The position numbers and the translations under genes are program-made. Shown one piece after another: positions 37,019 through 47,229 of a stretch of 64,000 nt of DNA. The stretch's first letter is position 1. The number at the start of each line of letters is the position of its first letter. The notes under the pieces are model-generated. The model did no database searches. It was not told the origin of the DNA and worked only from the letters and a program-made list of their open reading frames with translations. The DNA comes from Flavobacterium aestivum (GTDB lineage Bacteria > Bacteroidota > Bacteroidia > Flavobacteriales > Flavobacteriaceae). The DNA is taken from contig NZ_CP113977.2 of assembly GCF_026870175.2 (NCBI RefSeq), positions 992,001 to 1,056,000 on the forward strand, read 5' to 3'.

Positions 37019-38500
37019 ATGAACATGGAAAAGGAATATATCAAGTTAATTTTTGGGCTTAAACTCAAGCAGGCTCGTACTAATAAGGATTTGTCATTAT
37101 TTGGTTTGGCCAAAATAACGGAGCTGTCTAAATCGTATTTAAACGAAATAGAAAAAGGAAAAAAATATCCCAAAACGGATAAAATCATTCTTTTGGCAGA
37201 GAAATTAGATGTTTCCTATGACCATATGGTGTCTTTGAAGCTCGATAATAATCTCGCGCCAATTGGTGAGATTTTAAAATCAGGAGTTTTGAAGGAGATT
37301 CCGTTGGATCTCTTTGGAATTCAAGAAGCTGATTTAATTGATATTATCGCTAATGCTCCAGCCAAAGTGAATGCCTTTATCAGTACCATTATTGAAATTG
37401 CACAGCATTATAACCTGACAAGGGAAAGTTTTTTCTTGGCGGCATTACGCTCTTATCAAGAAGCACATAATAATTACTTTGAAGATCTTGAGGAAAAAGT
37501 GTTATTGTTTTGCAAAGCATTTCATATTGATGAAGAAGCTACTATTTCTATAGATGAATTGTCTGCAATATTGATTGAGGAATATGGTTATAGTATAAAA
37601 GAAATAGCTTTTTCTGAACAAGAAGAATTAGGTGATTTGAGGTCTATTTTTGTGCCAAAAAGTAAAACATTATTGCTTTCGGTTGGGATAGATGATTCTC
37701 AAAAAGCATTTATTCTGGCTAAAGAAATTGCGTATAATTTTCTTGAAATCAAAGAAAGGTTGTTTACGTTTAGTTGGATTAAGTTTGATAATTTTGATCA
37801 GGTTCTTAATAATTTTTATGCTTCTTATTTTGCAGGAGCATTGCTTATCCCAAGAGGACGATTGATAAATGAATTGAATTTATTTTTGTCAAATGAAGAT
37901 CCAAAACCACAAGAGATGATTCAGCTGATGAATAAATTTACGGTTTCTCCAGAATCATTTTATCAACGATTGACTAATATTTTGCCGAAAGATTTTCAGA
38001 TAAAGAACCTCTTTTTTCTTCGTTTGTCTCATGAAATCGGTACGGACACTTATCAAATAAAAAAAGAATTACACATTACGAATCAGCAAGAACCTCATGC
38101 GAACGAAATGAATGAGCATTACTGCAGAAGATGGGTTTCGATAAAAACAATAGTGGAGTCTTTGAAACAAAAGAAAGAGCATTTTTTTGATGCACAGATT
38201 TCGCGTTATGAAAACAGTAATAATGAATATCTCGTTTTTTCATCGGCCACACCTGATCCTTTTAAGAAAAATTGTTTGAGAAGTATATCGGTTGGAATTT
38301 TGATTACGCCTACCATTAAGAAAAAGTTTAAGTTTATTGAAGGAGGCTCGGTAAAAAAACAACTAGTTGGAGTTACTTGTGAGACTTGCTCAGTACAGAA
38401 TTGTTTGGAGAGAGCATCGCCTCCTATTCATTTAGAGCAAAAACTTAGAAATGAAAAGACTGATGCGACTGTTCAAGAATATATAGCTAAATTTAGCTAA
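37019..38500 (+). CDS. XRE regulator of the RamB/ScfR (short-chain acyl) family
   Basis: A DNA-binding regulator. An N-terminal helix-turn-helix of XRE type (~10-65: LKQARTNKDLSLFGLAKITELSKSY in two parts) precedes an IrrE/DUF955-like middle region (~200-330) lacking an obvious HExxH. A C-terminal domain ends with CETCSVQNC and ERASPP. This architecture is that of RamB/ScfR regulators, which control acetate, propionate and glyoxylate-cycle genes in actinobacteria. Divergence from aceB-aceA strongly suggests the same role. Start 37019 or the second ATG at 37025 are both possible. Confidence 0.85.
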   Translation: MNMEKEYIKLIFGLKLKQARTNKDLSLFGLAKITELSKSYLNEIEKGKKYPKTDKIILLAEKLDVSYDHMVSLKLDNNLAPIGEILKSGVLKEIPLDLFGIQEADLIDIIANAPAKVNAFISTIIEIAQHYNLTRESFFLAALRSYQEAHNNYFEDLEEKVLLFCKAFHIDEEATISIDELSAILIEEYGYSIKEIAFSEQEELGDLRSIFVPKSKTLLLSVGIDDSQKAFILAKEIAYNFLEIKERLFTFSWIKFDNFDQVLNNFYASYFAGALLIPRGRLINELNLFLSNEDPKPQEMIQLMNKFTVSPESFYQRLTNILPKDFQIKNLFFLRLSHEIGTDTYQIKKELHITNQQEPHANEMNEHYCRRWVSIKTIVESLKQKKEHFFDAQISRYENSNNEYLVFSSATPDPFKKNCLRSISVGILITPTIKKKFKFIEGGSVKKQLVGVTCETCSVQNCLERASPPIHLEQKLRNEKTDATVQEYIAKFS

Positions 38501-38503
38501 AGC

Positions 38504-38547
38504 AAAAGAGCCACAAATGAATTTATATCTTTCGTGGCTCTTTTTTT
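38504..38547. terminator. Bidirectional terminator between the regulator and mvaS
   Basis: AAAAGAGCCAC (38504-38514) pairs perfectly with GTGGCTCTTTT (38534-38544), followed by more T. The genes converge here. Confidence 0.85.
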
Positions 38548-38565
38548 GTTTGTTATCTATGATAA

Positions 38566-39927
38566 TTAATCAACCCATTTGTAGTAACGAGCTCCAATTA
38601 AGTTTGGGATTTCTGTTTCAATTCTATCTAAAATCCATTCGCTTTTAGGTTTTTGTATGTTTTGTTTTTGTTCTTTTTTGTGTAATTTTTCATAAGTTTC
38701 AAAATCAATTTCAAAACTTTTCTCTAGCGTTTCAAAAAGCACAACACTGGCTATGGCTGATTTCCATTCGGGCTGAATGGTTCCTTCAAAAACTTTAGAT
38801 TTAGATCCGCTTCCGTAGGCTAGAAAACCAAATTTCTCAGATGTAATTTCCTTTTTAGTGTCGTAAAAATGAGCTAGAGTAGAAAGTAATCCCATGAAAA
38901 TGGAGCCAGTATATAAGTTTCCGATTAAAGAAGAAGCTAATTCTGCAGGCTGTAATTTTTCGGAAACAAATGTTTTATAATCATCAGATTTGCTGATTTC
39001 TTTTAGTTTGTTTTGATATTCTGAAGTGTTTTCTTCATCTGAAATAATTGGAGTTTTAGAATCTAAAGCATAAATCTCAGGTAGCATTCTACGTCCTTGG
39101 AAAGCATAAGGCAAATGCATTACAATGCTTTTCCAGGAATGATAAACAGTGTCTTGTGTGTTTTTTAATTTCTTGAATGAAAAATATGCTACTTTAGTTC
39201 TATCCATATAACATTGGTTCGAATATTGTCCGTCAAAAACAGGTTGGTCTTTGTGGATTTCAATTTCGCTTTCCAGATTATCAAACCAAGATTCGTTGTT
39301 TGTGTTTCCTGTAATTTCTTGTTTTGAAATCGTTCTGTAAGGCTTGAAGAAATCAAAAACCCCTTTTGTGTTTACGCCCCAATGGTTCTCAAAAGAAATT
39401 ATTTTAGGATTTGCGGTAATCAACATTGCCACGGCACCGGCTCCTTGAGTGTATTCTCCAGTCGAATTTAAGTCATATTTGGCAAAATCAGTTGTAACAA
39501 CAATTGCTTTTTTGGTCGGATTGAGTTGGACAAAGTCTAGGCAGTTTTGTAAAGCATCAACGCCACCAATACAGGCAAAAGTAAAATCTACAACGTCGCA
39601 TTCTGATAAAGTATTTTCTCCAAATTTTTGTTCCATTAAGGAAATCAAGAAAGAGCTTATGGGTTTTGCGCTATCAATTGCACTTTCGGTTCCAACATAT
39701 ATTCGGGCAATTTCGTCTAACTTGATATTGTTGTCCAGTATTAATTTTGTTAAGGCGTTGGCTCCAAATACCACCGTATCTTGGTGGATATCGGGTAAAG
39801 TCATTTTTATTAAGCCTAATCCTTTTTCTAGTTTTTCGGGTTCAATATTTCTGGCTAAAGCCAATGTTTTTATGGGTAAATGTATTTTGGCAACATCAAA
39901 AGTTATAGCGTCAATTCCGATTTTCAT
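38566..39927 (-). CDS. mvaS: Hydroxymethylglutaryl-CoA synthase
   Basis: Condenses acetyl-CoA with acetoacetyl-CoA in the mevalonate route to isoprenoids, used by flavobacteria. A thiolase fold; the Glu general base is in YVGTESAIDS (~80) and the catalytic Cys in FTFACIGGVDALQ (~118). SFKKLKNTQDTVYHSW and NLYTGSIFMGL fit the family. The frame runs upstream to 39975, but ATG 39927 (MKIGIDAITF) is the conserved start. At 453 aa it is longer than Gram-positive MvaS (~390) and closer to eukaryotic length. Confidence 0.88.
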   Translation of the reverse strand: MKIGIDAITFDVAKIHLPIKTLALARNIEPEKLEKGLGLIKMTLPDIHQDTVVFGANALTKLILDNNIKLDEIARIYVGTESAIDSAKPISSFLISLMEQKFGENTLSECDVVDFTFACIGGVDALQNCLDFVQLNPTKKAIVVTTDFAKYDLNSTGEYTQGAGAVAMLITANPKIISFENHWGVNTKGVFDFFKPYRTISKQEITGNTNNESWFDNLESEIEIHKDQPVFDGQYSNQCYMDRTKVAYFSFKKLKNTQDTVYHSWKSIVMHLPYAFQGRRMLPEIYALDSKTPIISDEENTSEYQNKLKEISKSDDYKTFVSEKLQPAELASSLIGNLYTGSIFMGLLSTLAHFYDTKKEITSEKFGFLAYGSGSKSKVFEGTIQPEWKSAIASVVLFETLEKSFEIDFETYEKLHKKEQKQNIQKPKSEWILDRIETEIPNLIGARYYKWVD

Positions 39928-40311
39928 TTTCAATTTTTTAATTGGTAAAATTAAAACTACAAGATTGAATGACAATTTTTTTAGGGATACAAAATTCTTG
40001 TTTTTTGTGTTTTTACTTATTTGTAAAATAATTATTTATAAAATTGAATAATGAATAATTATTTCCTCTTTTATTTTGATATTTCTATAAGATTCATAAA
40101 ATGCTTTTTTGGGTTTATTTGAATTTTATTGATTCAACTGTATGGTTATTAGTGCAATAGTGATTTGTTTTTAAATATTTGTTGGTTTCTCATATAAACA
40201 CTTTAAAATGATTATAAATAGCGCGGTAAAAATGAGTAAATGGTTGTAATTCTTTCCTAATTAACCTAATTTTGTTCGACTTTTTAAAAAAAACAAAACA
40301 TTTATACTATT
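39928..40311. other. Intergenic region between mvaS and sdhC
   Basis: 384 bases, AT-rich, no supportable ORF. The right end carries the sdh promoter (40244-40274). No clear -7 box for mvaS was found on the minus strand. Confidence 0.6.
40244..40274 (+). promoter_or_regulatory. Promoter of sdhCAB
   Basis: TTG (40244-40246), a 20-base spacer, and TAATTTTG (40267-40274); predicted leader ~31 nt before ATG 40312. Confidence 0.72.
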
Positions 40312-40977
40312 ATGGCAAAATCTGCAATATTGAAGTCGTCTATAGCTAAAAAAGTAGCTATGGCGCTTTCAGGACTTTTTTTGATTATGTTTCTATCGCT
40401 GCATTTCTTTATTAATTTTGTTTCGGTTTTCAGTGCCGATTCATTCAATGCGATGTCACATTTTATGGGTTATAATCCGTTAATCCAGTTTGTAATGCAA
40501 CCAGTCTTGGTTGTGGGTGTTGTTTTTCACTTCGTTATGGGATTTGTATTGGAGTTGAAAAATAGAAACGCTAGACCTGTTGCTTATGTAAAGTACGATG
40601 GTGCGGCAAATGCATCATGGGCATCTAGAAATATGATTATTTCTGGGTTAGTAGTATTGGCGTTTTTAGGCTTGCATTTTTATGATTTCTGGGTTCACGA
40701 AATGGTTTACAAATATGTAGATGTTAATGCAATTGATGAAACAAGATATTATCATGAATTGGTTGCTAAATTTGAAAGTCCAGTTCGTACAGGATTGTAC
40801 AGTGTTGCTTTTATATTATTAGCGTTACACCTTTGGCATGGTTTTACTTCTTCTTTGCAATCTATAGGATTTGATAGCAAAATAGGAAAGTCATTGCATA
40901 AAATATGTTATGCATTTGCAATTATAGTTCCTTTTGGATTTATTTTCATTGCATTATTTCATCATTTTAATAATTAA
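40312..40977 (+). CDS. sdhC: Succinate dehydrogenase cytochrome b558 subunit
   Basis: The membrane anchor and diheme quinone-reducing subunit of a type B succinate:quinone oxidoreductase. Five hydrophobic segments with His residues placed for heme ligation (LHFFINF, FHFVMGF, GLHFYDF, LHLWHGF, LFHHF). Length 221 aa matches the single-anchor type. First gene of sdhC-sdhA-sdhB. Confidence 0.93.
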   Translation: MAKSAILKSSIAKKVAMALSGLFLIMFLSLHFFINFVSVFSADSFNAMSHFMGYNPLIQFVMQPVLVVGVVFHFVMGFVLELKNRNARPVAYVKYDGAANASWASRNMIISGLVVLAFLGLHFYDFWVHEMVYKYVDVNAIDETRYYHELVAKFESPVRTGLYSVAFILLALHLWHGFTSSLQSIGFDSKIGKSLHKICYAFAIIVPFGFIFIALFHHFNN

Positions 40978-40985
40978 TATCAGTC

Positions 40986-41080
40986 TATGAAATGAGCATA
41001 TTTGGTTCAATACAACCAATAATGATATGCGAATTACATATGACCGATAAAAAAAATACATATCAACATATGAAACTAGA
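40986..41080 (+). promoter_or_regulatory. Leader element in front of sdhA (copy A)
   Basis: A ~95-base segment between sdhC and sdhA, related to 63154-63253. Shared blocks: ATGAAATGAGCAT, GATATGCGAATTACATAT and ACATATGAAAC. Hairpin TTGGTT/AACCAA sits in the middle. ATATG/CATAT (41024-41028 with 41036-41040) can pair, competing with GCATAT/ATATGC. It also encodes [17 protein letters not shown] in frame with sdhA. Whether RNA or peptide is selected is unresolved. Confidence 0.55.
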
Positions 41081-43079
41081 TTCTAAAATACCAGAAGGTC
41101 ACATTTCACAGAAATGGACTGATTATAAAGATCACTTAAAGTTAGTTGCACCAAACAACCGACCAAAAATAGATATTATCGTAGTAGGAACAGGATTAGC
41201 TGGAGCTTCTGCAGCAGCATCTTTTGCCGAAATGGGTTATAATGTAAAAGCATTTTGTTACCAAGATTCTCCGCGTCGTGCGCACTCAATCGCAGCACAA
41301 GGAGGTATCAATGCAGCAAAAAATTATCAAAATGACGGTGACAGTACTTTCCGTTTATTTTATGATACAATCAAAGGTGGGGATTACAGAGCTCGTGAGG
41401 CAAACGTTCACCGTTTAGCTGAAGTTTCTGGAAACATCATTGACCAATGTGTGGCTCAAGGAGTTCCTTTTGCACGTGATTACGGAGGATTGTTGGACAA
41501 CCGTTCTTTTGGTGGTACACAAGTACAACGTACTTTTTACGCTGCAGGACAAACAGGTCAACAATTATTATTAGGAGCTTATTCTTCTTTATCAAGACAA
41601 ATCGGTTTGGGTCGTGTAGATATGTACAACCGTCACGAAATGTTAGAATTGGTAAAAGTTGATGGTAAAGCTCGTGGAATCATCGCTCGTAACTTGATTA
41701 CTGGTGAGATCGAAAGACATTCTGCACATGCTGTAATCATTGCTTCTGGAGGATACGGAAACGTTTATTTCCTTTCTACAAATGCAATGGGATCGAATGT
41801 AACTGCAGGTTGGAAAATTCACAAGCAAGGAGCTTTATTCGCAAACCCTTGTTATGTACAAATTCACCCAACTTGTATTCCGGTTCACGGAACGAATCAA
41901 TCTAAATTGACGTTGATGTCAGAGTCGTTAAGAAACTCTGGACGTATTTGGGTTCCAAAGAAAAAAGAAGATGCAGAAGCTATTCGTGCTGGTAAGTTGA
42001 AACCAACACAAATTGCTGAAGAAGATAGAGATTATTACTTAGAAAGAAGATATCCTGCGTTTGGAAACTTGGTTCCTCGTGATGTGGCTTCAAGAGCTGC
42101 AAAAGAGCGTTGCGATGCTGGTTTCGGAATTGAGGCCAACGATACAAACGAAGGAGTTTATTTGGATTTCTCAACAGAGATTCAAAACAAAGGTAAGCAG
42201 ACAGCTTACGCAAAAGGAAATCACAACCCTTCTCAAGAAGAAATCACAACTTTAGGGAAGGCATGGTTGGAGGAAAAATACGGTAACTTGTTTACAATGT
42301 ACCAAAAAATTACGGATGAAAATCCTTATGAAACTCCAATGAAAATCTATCCTGCAGTTCACTATACTATGGGTGGAGTTTGGGTAGATTATAACTTACA
42401 GTCTACAATTCCAGGTTGTTTTGTAGCAGGAGAGGCTAACTTCTCTGATCACGGAGCGAACCGTTTGGGAGCTTCTGCTTTAATGCAAGGTTTGGCTGAC
42501 GGATATTTTGTATTGCCTTACACCGTTTCTAATTATTTGGCAGATGATATCCGTACTGGAAAAATCTCTACAGATTTACCGGAATTCGTTGAAGCTGAGA
42601 AGAGCGTAAAAGATAGCATCAATAAATTTTTATCTAATAATGGAACTAAATCGGTGGATCATTTCCACAAACGTTTAGGAAACATTATGTGGAATAAAGT
42701 TGGAATGGGACGTAATGAGCAAGGTCTAAAAGAAGCTATTGAAGAAATTGCTGCTTTGAAAGAAGAATTCTTCAAAGATGTTTATGTACCTGGAAATGCT
42801 GATGAATTGAATCCTGAGTTGGAAAAAGCACTACGTGTTGCCGATTTCATTGAATTAGGACAATTAATGGCTATTGACGGATTACAACGTAAAGAATCTT
42901 GTGGAGGTCACTTCCGTGAAGAATATCAAGATGCTGAAGGGGAAACTCTACGTGATGACGAAAACTTCAAATTTGTAGGAGCTTGGGAATACAAAGGCTA
43001 CGACATCAAAAATGAAGAGCTTCACAAAGAAGAATTGAAATACGAGTTTATTAAAATAGCCGCAAGAAATTACAAATAA
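41070..43079 (+). CDS. sdhA: Succinate dehydrogenase/fumarate reductase flavoprotein subunit
   Basis: Oxidises succinate to fumarate with covalent FAD. FAD-binding [19 protein letters not shown], the flavinylation His in [13 protein letters not shown], and catalytic segments [12 protein letters not shown] and [11 protein letters not shown] are present. The frame is open from ATG 40992, but ATG 41070 ([10 protein letters not shown]) matches the usual N-terminus, giving 669 aa. The upstream 26 codons coincide with the leader element, so an N-terminal extension cannot be excluded. sdhB follows after 6 bp. Confidence 0.95.
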   Translation: MKLDSKIPEGHISQKWTDYKDHLKLVAPNNRPKIDIIVVGTGLAGASAAASFAEMGYNVKAFCYQDSPRRAHSIAAQGGINAAKNYQNDGDSTFRLFYDTIKGGDYRAREANVHRLAEVSGNIIDQCVAQGVPFARDYGGLLDNRSFGGTQVQRTFYAAGQTGQQLLLGAYSSLSRQIGLGRVDMYNRHEMLELVKVDGKARGIIARNLITGEIERHSAHAVIIASGGYGNVYFLSTNAMGSNVTAGWKIHKQGALFANPCYVQIHPTCIPVHGTNQSKLTLMSESLRNSGRIWVPKKKEDAEAIRAGKLKPTQIAEEDRDYYLERRYPAFGNLVPRDVASRAAKERCDAGFGIEANDTNEGVYLDFSTEIQNKGKQTAYAKGNHNPSQEEITTLGKAWLEEKYGNLFTMYQKITDENPYETPMKIYPAVHYTMGGVWVDYNLQSTIPGCFVAGEANFSDHGANRLGASALMQGLADGYFVLPYTVSNYLADDIRTGKISTDLPEFVEAEKSVKDSINKFLSNNGTKSVDHFHKRLGNIMWNKVGMGRNEQGLKEAIEEIAALKEEFFKDVYVPGNADELNPELEKALRVADFIELGQLMAIDGLQRKESCGGHFREEYQDAEGETLRDDENFKFVGAWEYKGYDIKNEELHKEELKYEFIKIAARNYK

Positions 43080-43085
43080 GAGATC

Positions 43086-43847
43086 ATGAGCGCAGCAAAA
43101 AATATCAATATAAGCCTTCAAATTTGGCGTCAAAAGAACTCCAAAGAAAAAGGGAAAATGGAAACATATAAATTAAATGATGTTTCTACAGCAAGTTCAT
43201 TTTTGGAAATGTTGGACCAATTGAACGAACAATTAGTAAACGAAAGAAAAGAACCAGTTGCTTTTGACCACGATTGTCGTGAAGGAATTTGCGGAATGTG
43301 TTCTTTGTATATCAATGGTCGTGCACACGGGCCAGATACAGGAATCACTACTTGTCAATTGCACATGAGAATGTTCAATGATGGAGATACAATCGTTATC
43401 GAGCCATGGCGTTCTGCGGCTTTTCCAGTAATCAAAGATTTAATTGTTGACAGAACATCTTTCGATAGAATTCAACAAGCAGGAGGTTTCGTTTCTGTAA
43501 ATACTTCAGGAAATACTATCGATGCGAATGCAACTCCAATTCCTAAGGAAGATGCAGACAAAGCTTTTGAAGCAGCAGCTTGTATCGGTTGTGGTGCATG
43601 TGTAGCTACTTGTAAAAATGGTTCAGCAATGTTATTTGTTGGAGCAAAAGTATCTCAATATGCATTGTTACCACAAGGTAGAGTAGAAGCTACAGCACGT
43701 GTATTGAACATGGTGCGTCAAATGGACGAAGAAGGTTTTGGTAACTGTACTAATACTGGTGCTTGCGAAATCGAATGTCCAAAAGGAATTTCTTTGGAAA
43801 ACATTGCACGTATGAACAGAGAGTTTTTATCAGCAAGTTTGAAATAG
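43086..43847 (+). CDS. sdhB: Succinate dehydrogenase iron-sulfur subunit
   Basis: Transfers electrons from FAD to the quinone site through three Fe-S clusters. Plant-type ferredoxin cysteines are in CREGICGMC and the later TTC; bacterial-type clusters in [11 protein letters not shown] and [14 protein letters not shown]. Length 253 aa is normal. Last gene of the operon; terminator 43868-43897. Confidence 0.96.
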   Translation: MSAAKNINISLQIWRQKNSKEKGKMETYKLNDVSTASSFLEMLDQLNEQLVNERKEPVAFDHDCREGICGMCSLYINGRAHGPDTGITTCQLHMRMFNDGDTIVIEPWRSAAFPVIKDLIVDRTSFDRIQQAGGFVSVNTSGNTIDANATPIPKEDADKAFEAAACIGCGACVATCKNGSAMLFVGAKVSQYALLPQGRVEATARVLNMVRQMDEEGFGNCTNTGACEIECPKGISLENIARMNREFLSASLK

Positions 43848-43867
43848 TATTTCAAATAGATTATATC

Positions 43868-43897
43868 AAAAACGTCCCGGTAATCGGGACGTTTTTT
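43868..43897 (+). terminator. Intrinsic terminator of sdhCAB
   Basis: AAACGTCCCG (43870-43879) pairs with CGGGACGTTT, and the stem ends in six T. Confidence 0.9.
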
Positions 43898-43966
43898 GTT
43901 TATATAAAACCTTCGTGCATCTCTTTTTATCTTTATGTATCTTTGTGGAATAGCAAATTATTCAAA

Positions 43967-44731
43967 ATGAAAATAGCACTTATTCAATCCTCATTGGCCT
44001 GGGAAAGCCCAGAAAAGAACAGAAAAAAACTCGGTGAAAAAATCAATGCTATTTCCGAGAGCGTTGATTTAATCGTACTGCCCGAAATGTTTACTTCAGG
44101 ATTTACTATGGAACCCAATACGGTTGCAGAAACCATGCAGGGGGAAACGATTACTTTGCTAAAACAGTTGTCGGAAGATAAAAATGCTGCTATCGTGGGA
44201 AGTTTGGTTATCACAGAGGAAGGTAATTTTTATAACCGATTGGTTTTTGTTTTTCCATCTGGTGAAATTCAATTTTATGACAAAAAGCATTTGTTTACTT
44301 TGGCTGGGGAGGATGAAATCTATACTGCCGGTAACCAAAAATTAATTGTAGAATATAAAGGCTGGAAAATTTGTCCCTTGATTTGTTATGATTTACGCTT
44401 TCCAGTTTTTGCAAGAAATGTTGAGGAATATGATGTGTTGCTGTATGTTGCCAATTGGCCAAAAATAAGAATAAATGCATGGGACGCTCTGCTAAAGGCA
44501 CGTGCCATAGAGAATATGAGTTATGCTATTGGGGTAAATAGAATAGGGGAAGATAATAACGGACATCAGTACGATGGACACACCCAAGTGGTAAATTTCT
44601 TGGGCGAGTACATTTTAGAACCTATTGAGAATAAAGGAGTTTTTATAGTCGAACTAAATAAAGCCGAATTGCTTCTAGCTAGAAAGAAGTTCAATTTTTT
44701 GAATGATCAAGATGCTTTTATATTAAAATGA
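43967..44731 (+). CDS. Carbon-nitrogen hydrolase (nitrilase superfamily amidohydrolase)
   Basis: A cytoplasmic omega-amidase/YafV-like enzyme. Catalytic Glu in VLPEMFTSGF, Lys in FYDKKHLF, Cys in CPLICYDLRFP. The open frame extends upstream into sdhB (43763), but ATG 43967 (MKIALIQSSL) is the family start, giving 254 aa. A TATCTTTG box lies at 43938-43945, after the sdh terminator. It overlaps the end of the convergent lipoprotein gene by 9 bp. Confidence 0.92.
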   Translation: MKIALIQSSLAWESPEKNRKKLGEKINAISESVDLIVLPEMFTSGFTMEPNTVAETMQGETITLLKQLSEDKNAAIVGSLVITEEGNFYNRLVFVFPSGEIQFYDKKHLFTLAGEDEIYTAGNQKLIVEYKGWKICPLICYDLRFPVFARNVEEYDVLLYVANWPKIRINAWDALLKARAIENMSYAIGVNRIGEDNNGHQYDGHTQVVNFLGEYILEPIENKGVFIVELNKAELLLARKKFNFLNDQDAFILK

Positions 44732-46402
44732 ACCTTTTGATTTAGGTTTTCCTTTCTCTTTTTCTTTTTTCTTTTTGGGTTCAGGAGAGTAGGGAATGCT
44801 TAAATCAAATGCTTGATTGACATCCCAGTTAGTTCGAACATCGACTCCTTTAGAAAAATAAATTATTTCCTCAGCTTGTAGTTTTTTAAGATAATCTCCA
44901 GTATCCCATTCTTTGTTTTTATTATCGTCATAAATGGCCCTAAGCGTATATATACTTGGTTCGAGAAGATTAAACTCAATTTCCGTTTTGCTGTCTGTAT
45001 ATTCGCTAGCCGAAATTATATCGCCTTTCTCATTGGTTAATTCTACAATTACAGGAAAGCGATTTACATTTTTTAGACTTACGGTTAAATTTCCATAATC
45101 AGCAAAGTTTTTTGTACCGATGGTATAAGTCAAGGTATCATTCTTTTTCTCAAAAAAATCAGTAAGAGCTCCGGGTAGAAATTTTAAATTATATTTCTGG
45201 GCTTCTTCTTTTTTAAAATCAATAAATAACTCTTGGGTATAATCATCATAAGCTGTAGTGAAAGGAACAGCAACCAAATCCTTATCGGTTAATTTTATTT
45301 TCGAGTTGTCAAATTGAGTCAAAGGAGTACTAGATTCTAAAGTAAATCGTTCTCTAAAATTCAATATTCCATTTTGAATAGCCTTAAGATTCAAGGTATC
45401 ACTTTTTTGGTTTTTAATTCTAAAAGTAAAGTCTTTTTTGTACTTGTCTTTCTCAATATTTAGCGAAAGAGAATCTGCTTTCAATGGTTTAAACCAAAGC
45501 TGTAAAGAATCTTTTTTAGCCAGTTTTGTGACAACAATAGGTAAGATTTCGTTTTTGTTCTTTAAAGTGATTTTTGGCTTTTCATTTTTGCTAATTTTTC
45601 CTTCATAACCAAGTAACGCTCTGTTTCCTGAGGCTTGGGTTGGCTTGAATGCTTTAAAAGGGAGTATTTCTTTAAATAATTCTAATTCAAAAACAGTATC
45701 ATTTGGGACTTTTACGATTTGTTTGCAAAAACCAATTCGGTCAGTTTTAGGGTTAAATTTATTATTCCCATTATTATCTTTCAGAGCAATTAAATGGTAG
45801 TTTCCGGCTTTTAGATTTTCTAATCGGAACGTTTTCAAACTATCCAGTGTATTGGTAATGTATCGAGGAGTTTCTTTGTAAATGGTAGAATCGTTAAACT
45901 TTTCATTTGCCTCATAAAGCATAATCGAAACAAAAGAAGCAACTTCTTTGTCGTACGCATCTTTTACCCTTCCGCCTAAAGCCAATGAGTCAATATAATC
46001 TCCGGTAGAAAATACATATTTAAACTGATTGAAGGGATTTCCTTCGTTATTATCGGCAATACTTTGGCCAAAATTTAGGCTATAAGTGGTATTAGGTGGT
46101 AAAGTATCTTTTAGAGTTATTGTTAATACTTTTGTTGGAGTTGTCGGAACGATTAGTGGTTCGTTCTTCATTGGAGGTGAAATAATCAATTGCTTGTTTA
46201 GATTTTTAAGCTTGATATTTTCGTCAAAAACAAGTTTGATTTTATTGCCTTGAAATTTAACAGAGTAATTTTCTGGGAAACTTGATTTTAATGTAGGAGC
46301 AATGGTGTCTTTCAAGCCACCAGTAATAGTGCCTCTTTTGGCACAACTCACACAAAGAATCAGTAATATAAGAGGAATATATTTAAAATTGTTTTTCAAC
46401 AT
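44723..46402 (-). CDS. Lipoprotein with N-terminal bacterial Ig-like (Big_5) domain
   Basis: A predicted envelope lipoprotein: signal peptide ending LILCVSC with lipobox Cys20. A Big_5-like domain at ~30-130 (APTLKSSFPENYSVKFQGNK, VFSTGD). The remaining ~430 residues are beta-rich, and the protein ends in a very Lys-rich tail (PEPKKKKEKEKGKPKSKGSF). Flavobacterial homologues exist without assigned function. Length 559 aa. Stop codons overlap with the nitrilase gene. Confidence 0.8.
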   Translation of the reverse strand: MLKNNFKYIPLILLILCVSCAKRGTITGGLKDTIAPTLKSSFPENYSVKFQGNKIKLVFDENIKLKNLNKQLIISPPMKNEPLIVPTTPTKVLTITLKDTLPPNTTYSLNFGQSIADNNEGNPFNQFKYVFSTGDYIDSLALGGRVKDAYDKEVASFVSIMLYEANEKFNDSTIYKETPRYITNTLDSLKTFRLENLKAGNYHLIALKDNNGNNKFNPKTDRIGFCKQIVKVPNDTVFELELFKEILPFKAFKPTQASGNRALLGYEGKISKNEKPKITLKNKNEILPIVVTKLAKKDSLQLWFKPLKADSLSLNIEKDKYKKDFTFRIKNQKSDTLNLKAIQNGILNFRERFTLESSTPLTQFDNSKIKLTDKDLVAVPFTTAYDDYTQELFIDFKKEEAQKYNLKFLPGALTDFFEKKNDTLTYTIGTKNFADYGNLTVSLKNVNRFPVIVELTNEKGDIISASEYTDSKTEIEFNLLEPSIYTLRAIYDDNKNKEWDTGDYLKKLQAEEIIYFSKGVDVRTNWDVNQAFDLSIPYSPEPKKKKEKEKGKPKSKGSF

Positions 46403-46762
46403 AATGTGCTAAAATTTGATTCTACAAAATAACAATTATATTTACTGTAATCGAAATATTTCGCAAATTATTAGGAGCTATTTTACTTCGTTGAATTTTA
46501 GATTTCCTTTTGGGCAAGGGCTTCATGGATGCAAAAACATATTTATGATCTTTAAAATTAGATATATAAAAGGAATGCATGCATATATAAGTGAACTTAA
46601 ATAGGATTAAAAAATACATTCAGTTTTTTTACGAGTTCAATTTGGTTTAGATTGTAAACAATTAAAAATCTTTGTGTGATAACCTTGTAAAAACGTTTGC
46701 CTTACATTTACTGAGCATTTCTCGAGCGAATTCATTAAATTTGCACCCAAAAGAGATCTTCG
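46403..46762. other. Intergenic region upstream of the lipoprotein and queD-like genes
   Basis: 360 bases with only overlapping low-quality ORFs on both strands, not supported as genes. A TAAATTTG box at 46736-46743 may serve the downstream gene (ATG 46763), though no -33 TTG is well placed. Confidence 0.5.
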
Positions 46763-47215
46763 ATGAGCAATATTAGAATTACCAAACAATTTAATTTCGA
46801 AACCGGTCACGCCCTATACGGATATGATGGCAAATGTAAAAATGTACATGGTCATAGTTATAAATTATCGGTTACCGTTATAGGAAAACCTATTACGGAT
46901 CGAGACAATGTGAAATTTGGTATGGTTATCGATTTTTCGGACCTAAAAAAGATTGTAAAAGAAGAGATTGTCGATCAGTTTGATCATGCTACCGTTTTTA
47001 ATGAAACAACTCCACATATTGAGTTAGCAAAAGAGTTGAAAAACCGTGGGCATCATGTAATTTTAGTAGATTATCAGCCAACTAGTGAAAATATGGTGGT
47101 AGATTTTTCTAAAAGAATCATCAGTAGATTACCTAAAAACATTGAACTTTTTTCTTTAAAGTTACAAGAAACGGAGTCTTCCTTTGCAGAATGGTTTGCA
47201 AGCGACAATCAATAA
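46763..47215 (+). CDS. queD: 6-pyruvoyltetrahydropterin/6-carboxytetrahydropterin synthase family (QueD-like)
   Basis: Zinc-dependent pterin enzyme; in bacteria usually the queuosine/7-deazaguanine pathway. The catalytic Cys and zinc His are in GKCKNVHGHSYKL (~27-40), with an earlier His in FETGHALYG. The closing Glu is in LQETESSFAEW. Length 150 aa. A role in folate or biopterin metabolism is possible; the Cys-x3-HGH pattern favours QueD. Confidence 0.85.
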   Translation: MSNIRITKQFNFETGHALYGYDGKCKNVHGHSYKLSVTVIGKPITDRDNVKFGMVIDFSDLKKIVKEEIVDQFDHATVFNETTPHIELAKELKNRGHHVILVDYQPTSENMVVDFSKRIISRLPKNIELFSLKLQETESSFAEWFASDNQ

Positions 47216-47229
47216 TCTATTCATAGTTC

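Noticed and set aside
39449..40051. 200-aa plus-strand ORF antisense to mvaS
   Set aside because: Shadow of the conserved mvaS gene, with Ser/Lys-rich composition and no domain.
43763..43966. N-terminal extension of the nitrilase into sdhB
   Set aside because: It overlaps conserved sdhB codons and crosses the sdh terminator; ATG 43967 matches the family start.
46416..46619. Overlapping small ORFs of 62 and 65 aa on both strands upstream of the queD-like gene
   Set aside because: They mirror each other, have no recognisable features, and lie in AT-rich spacer.
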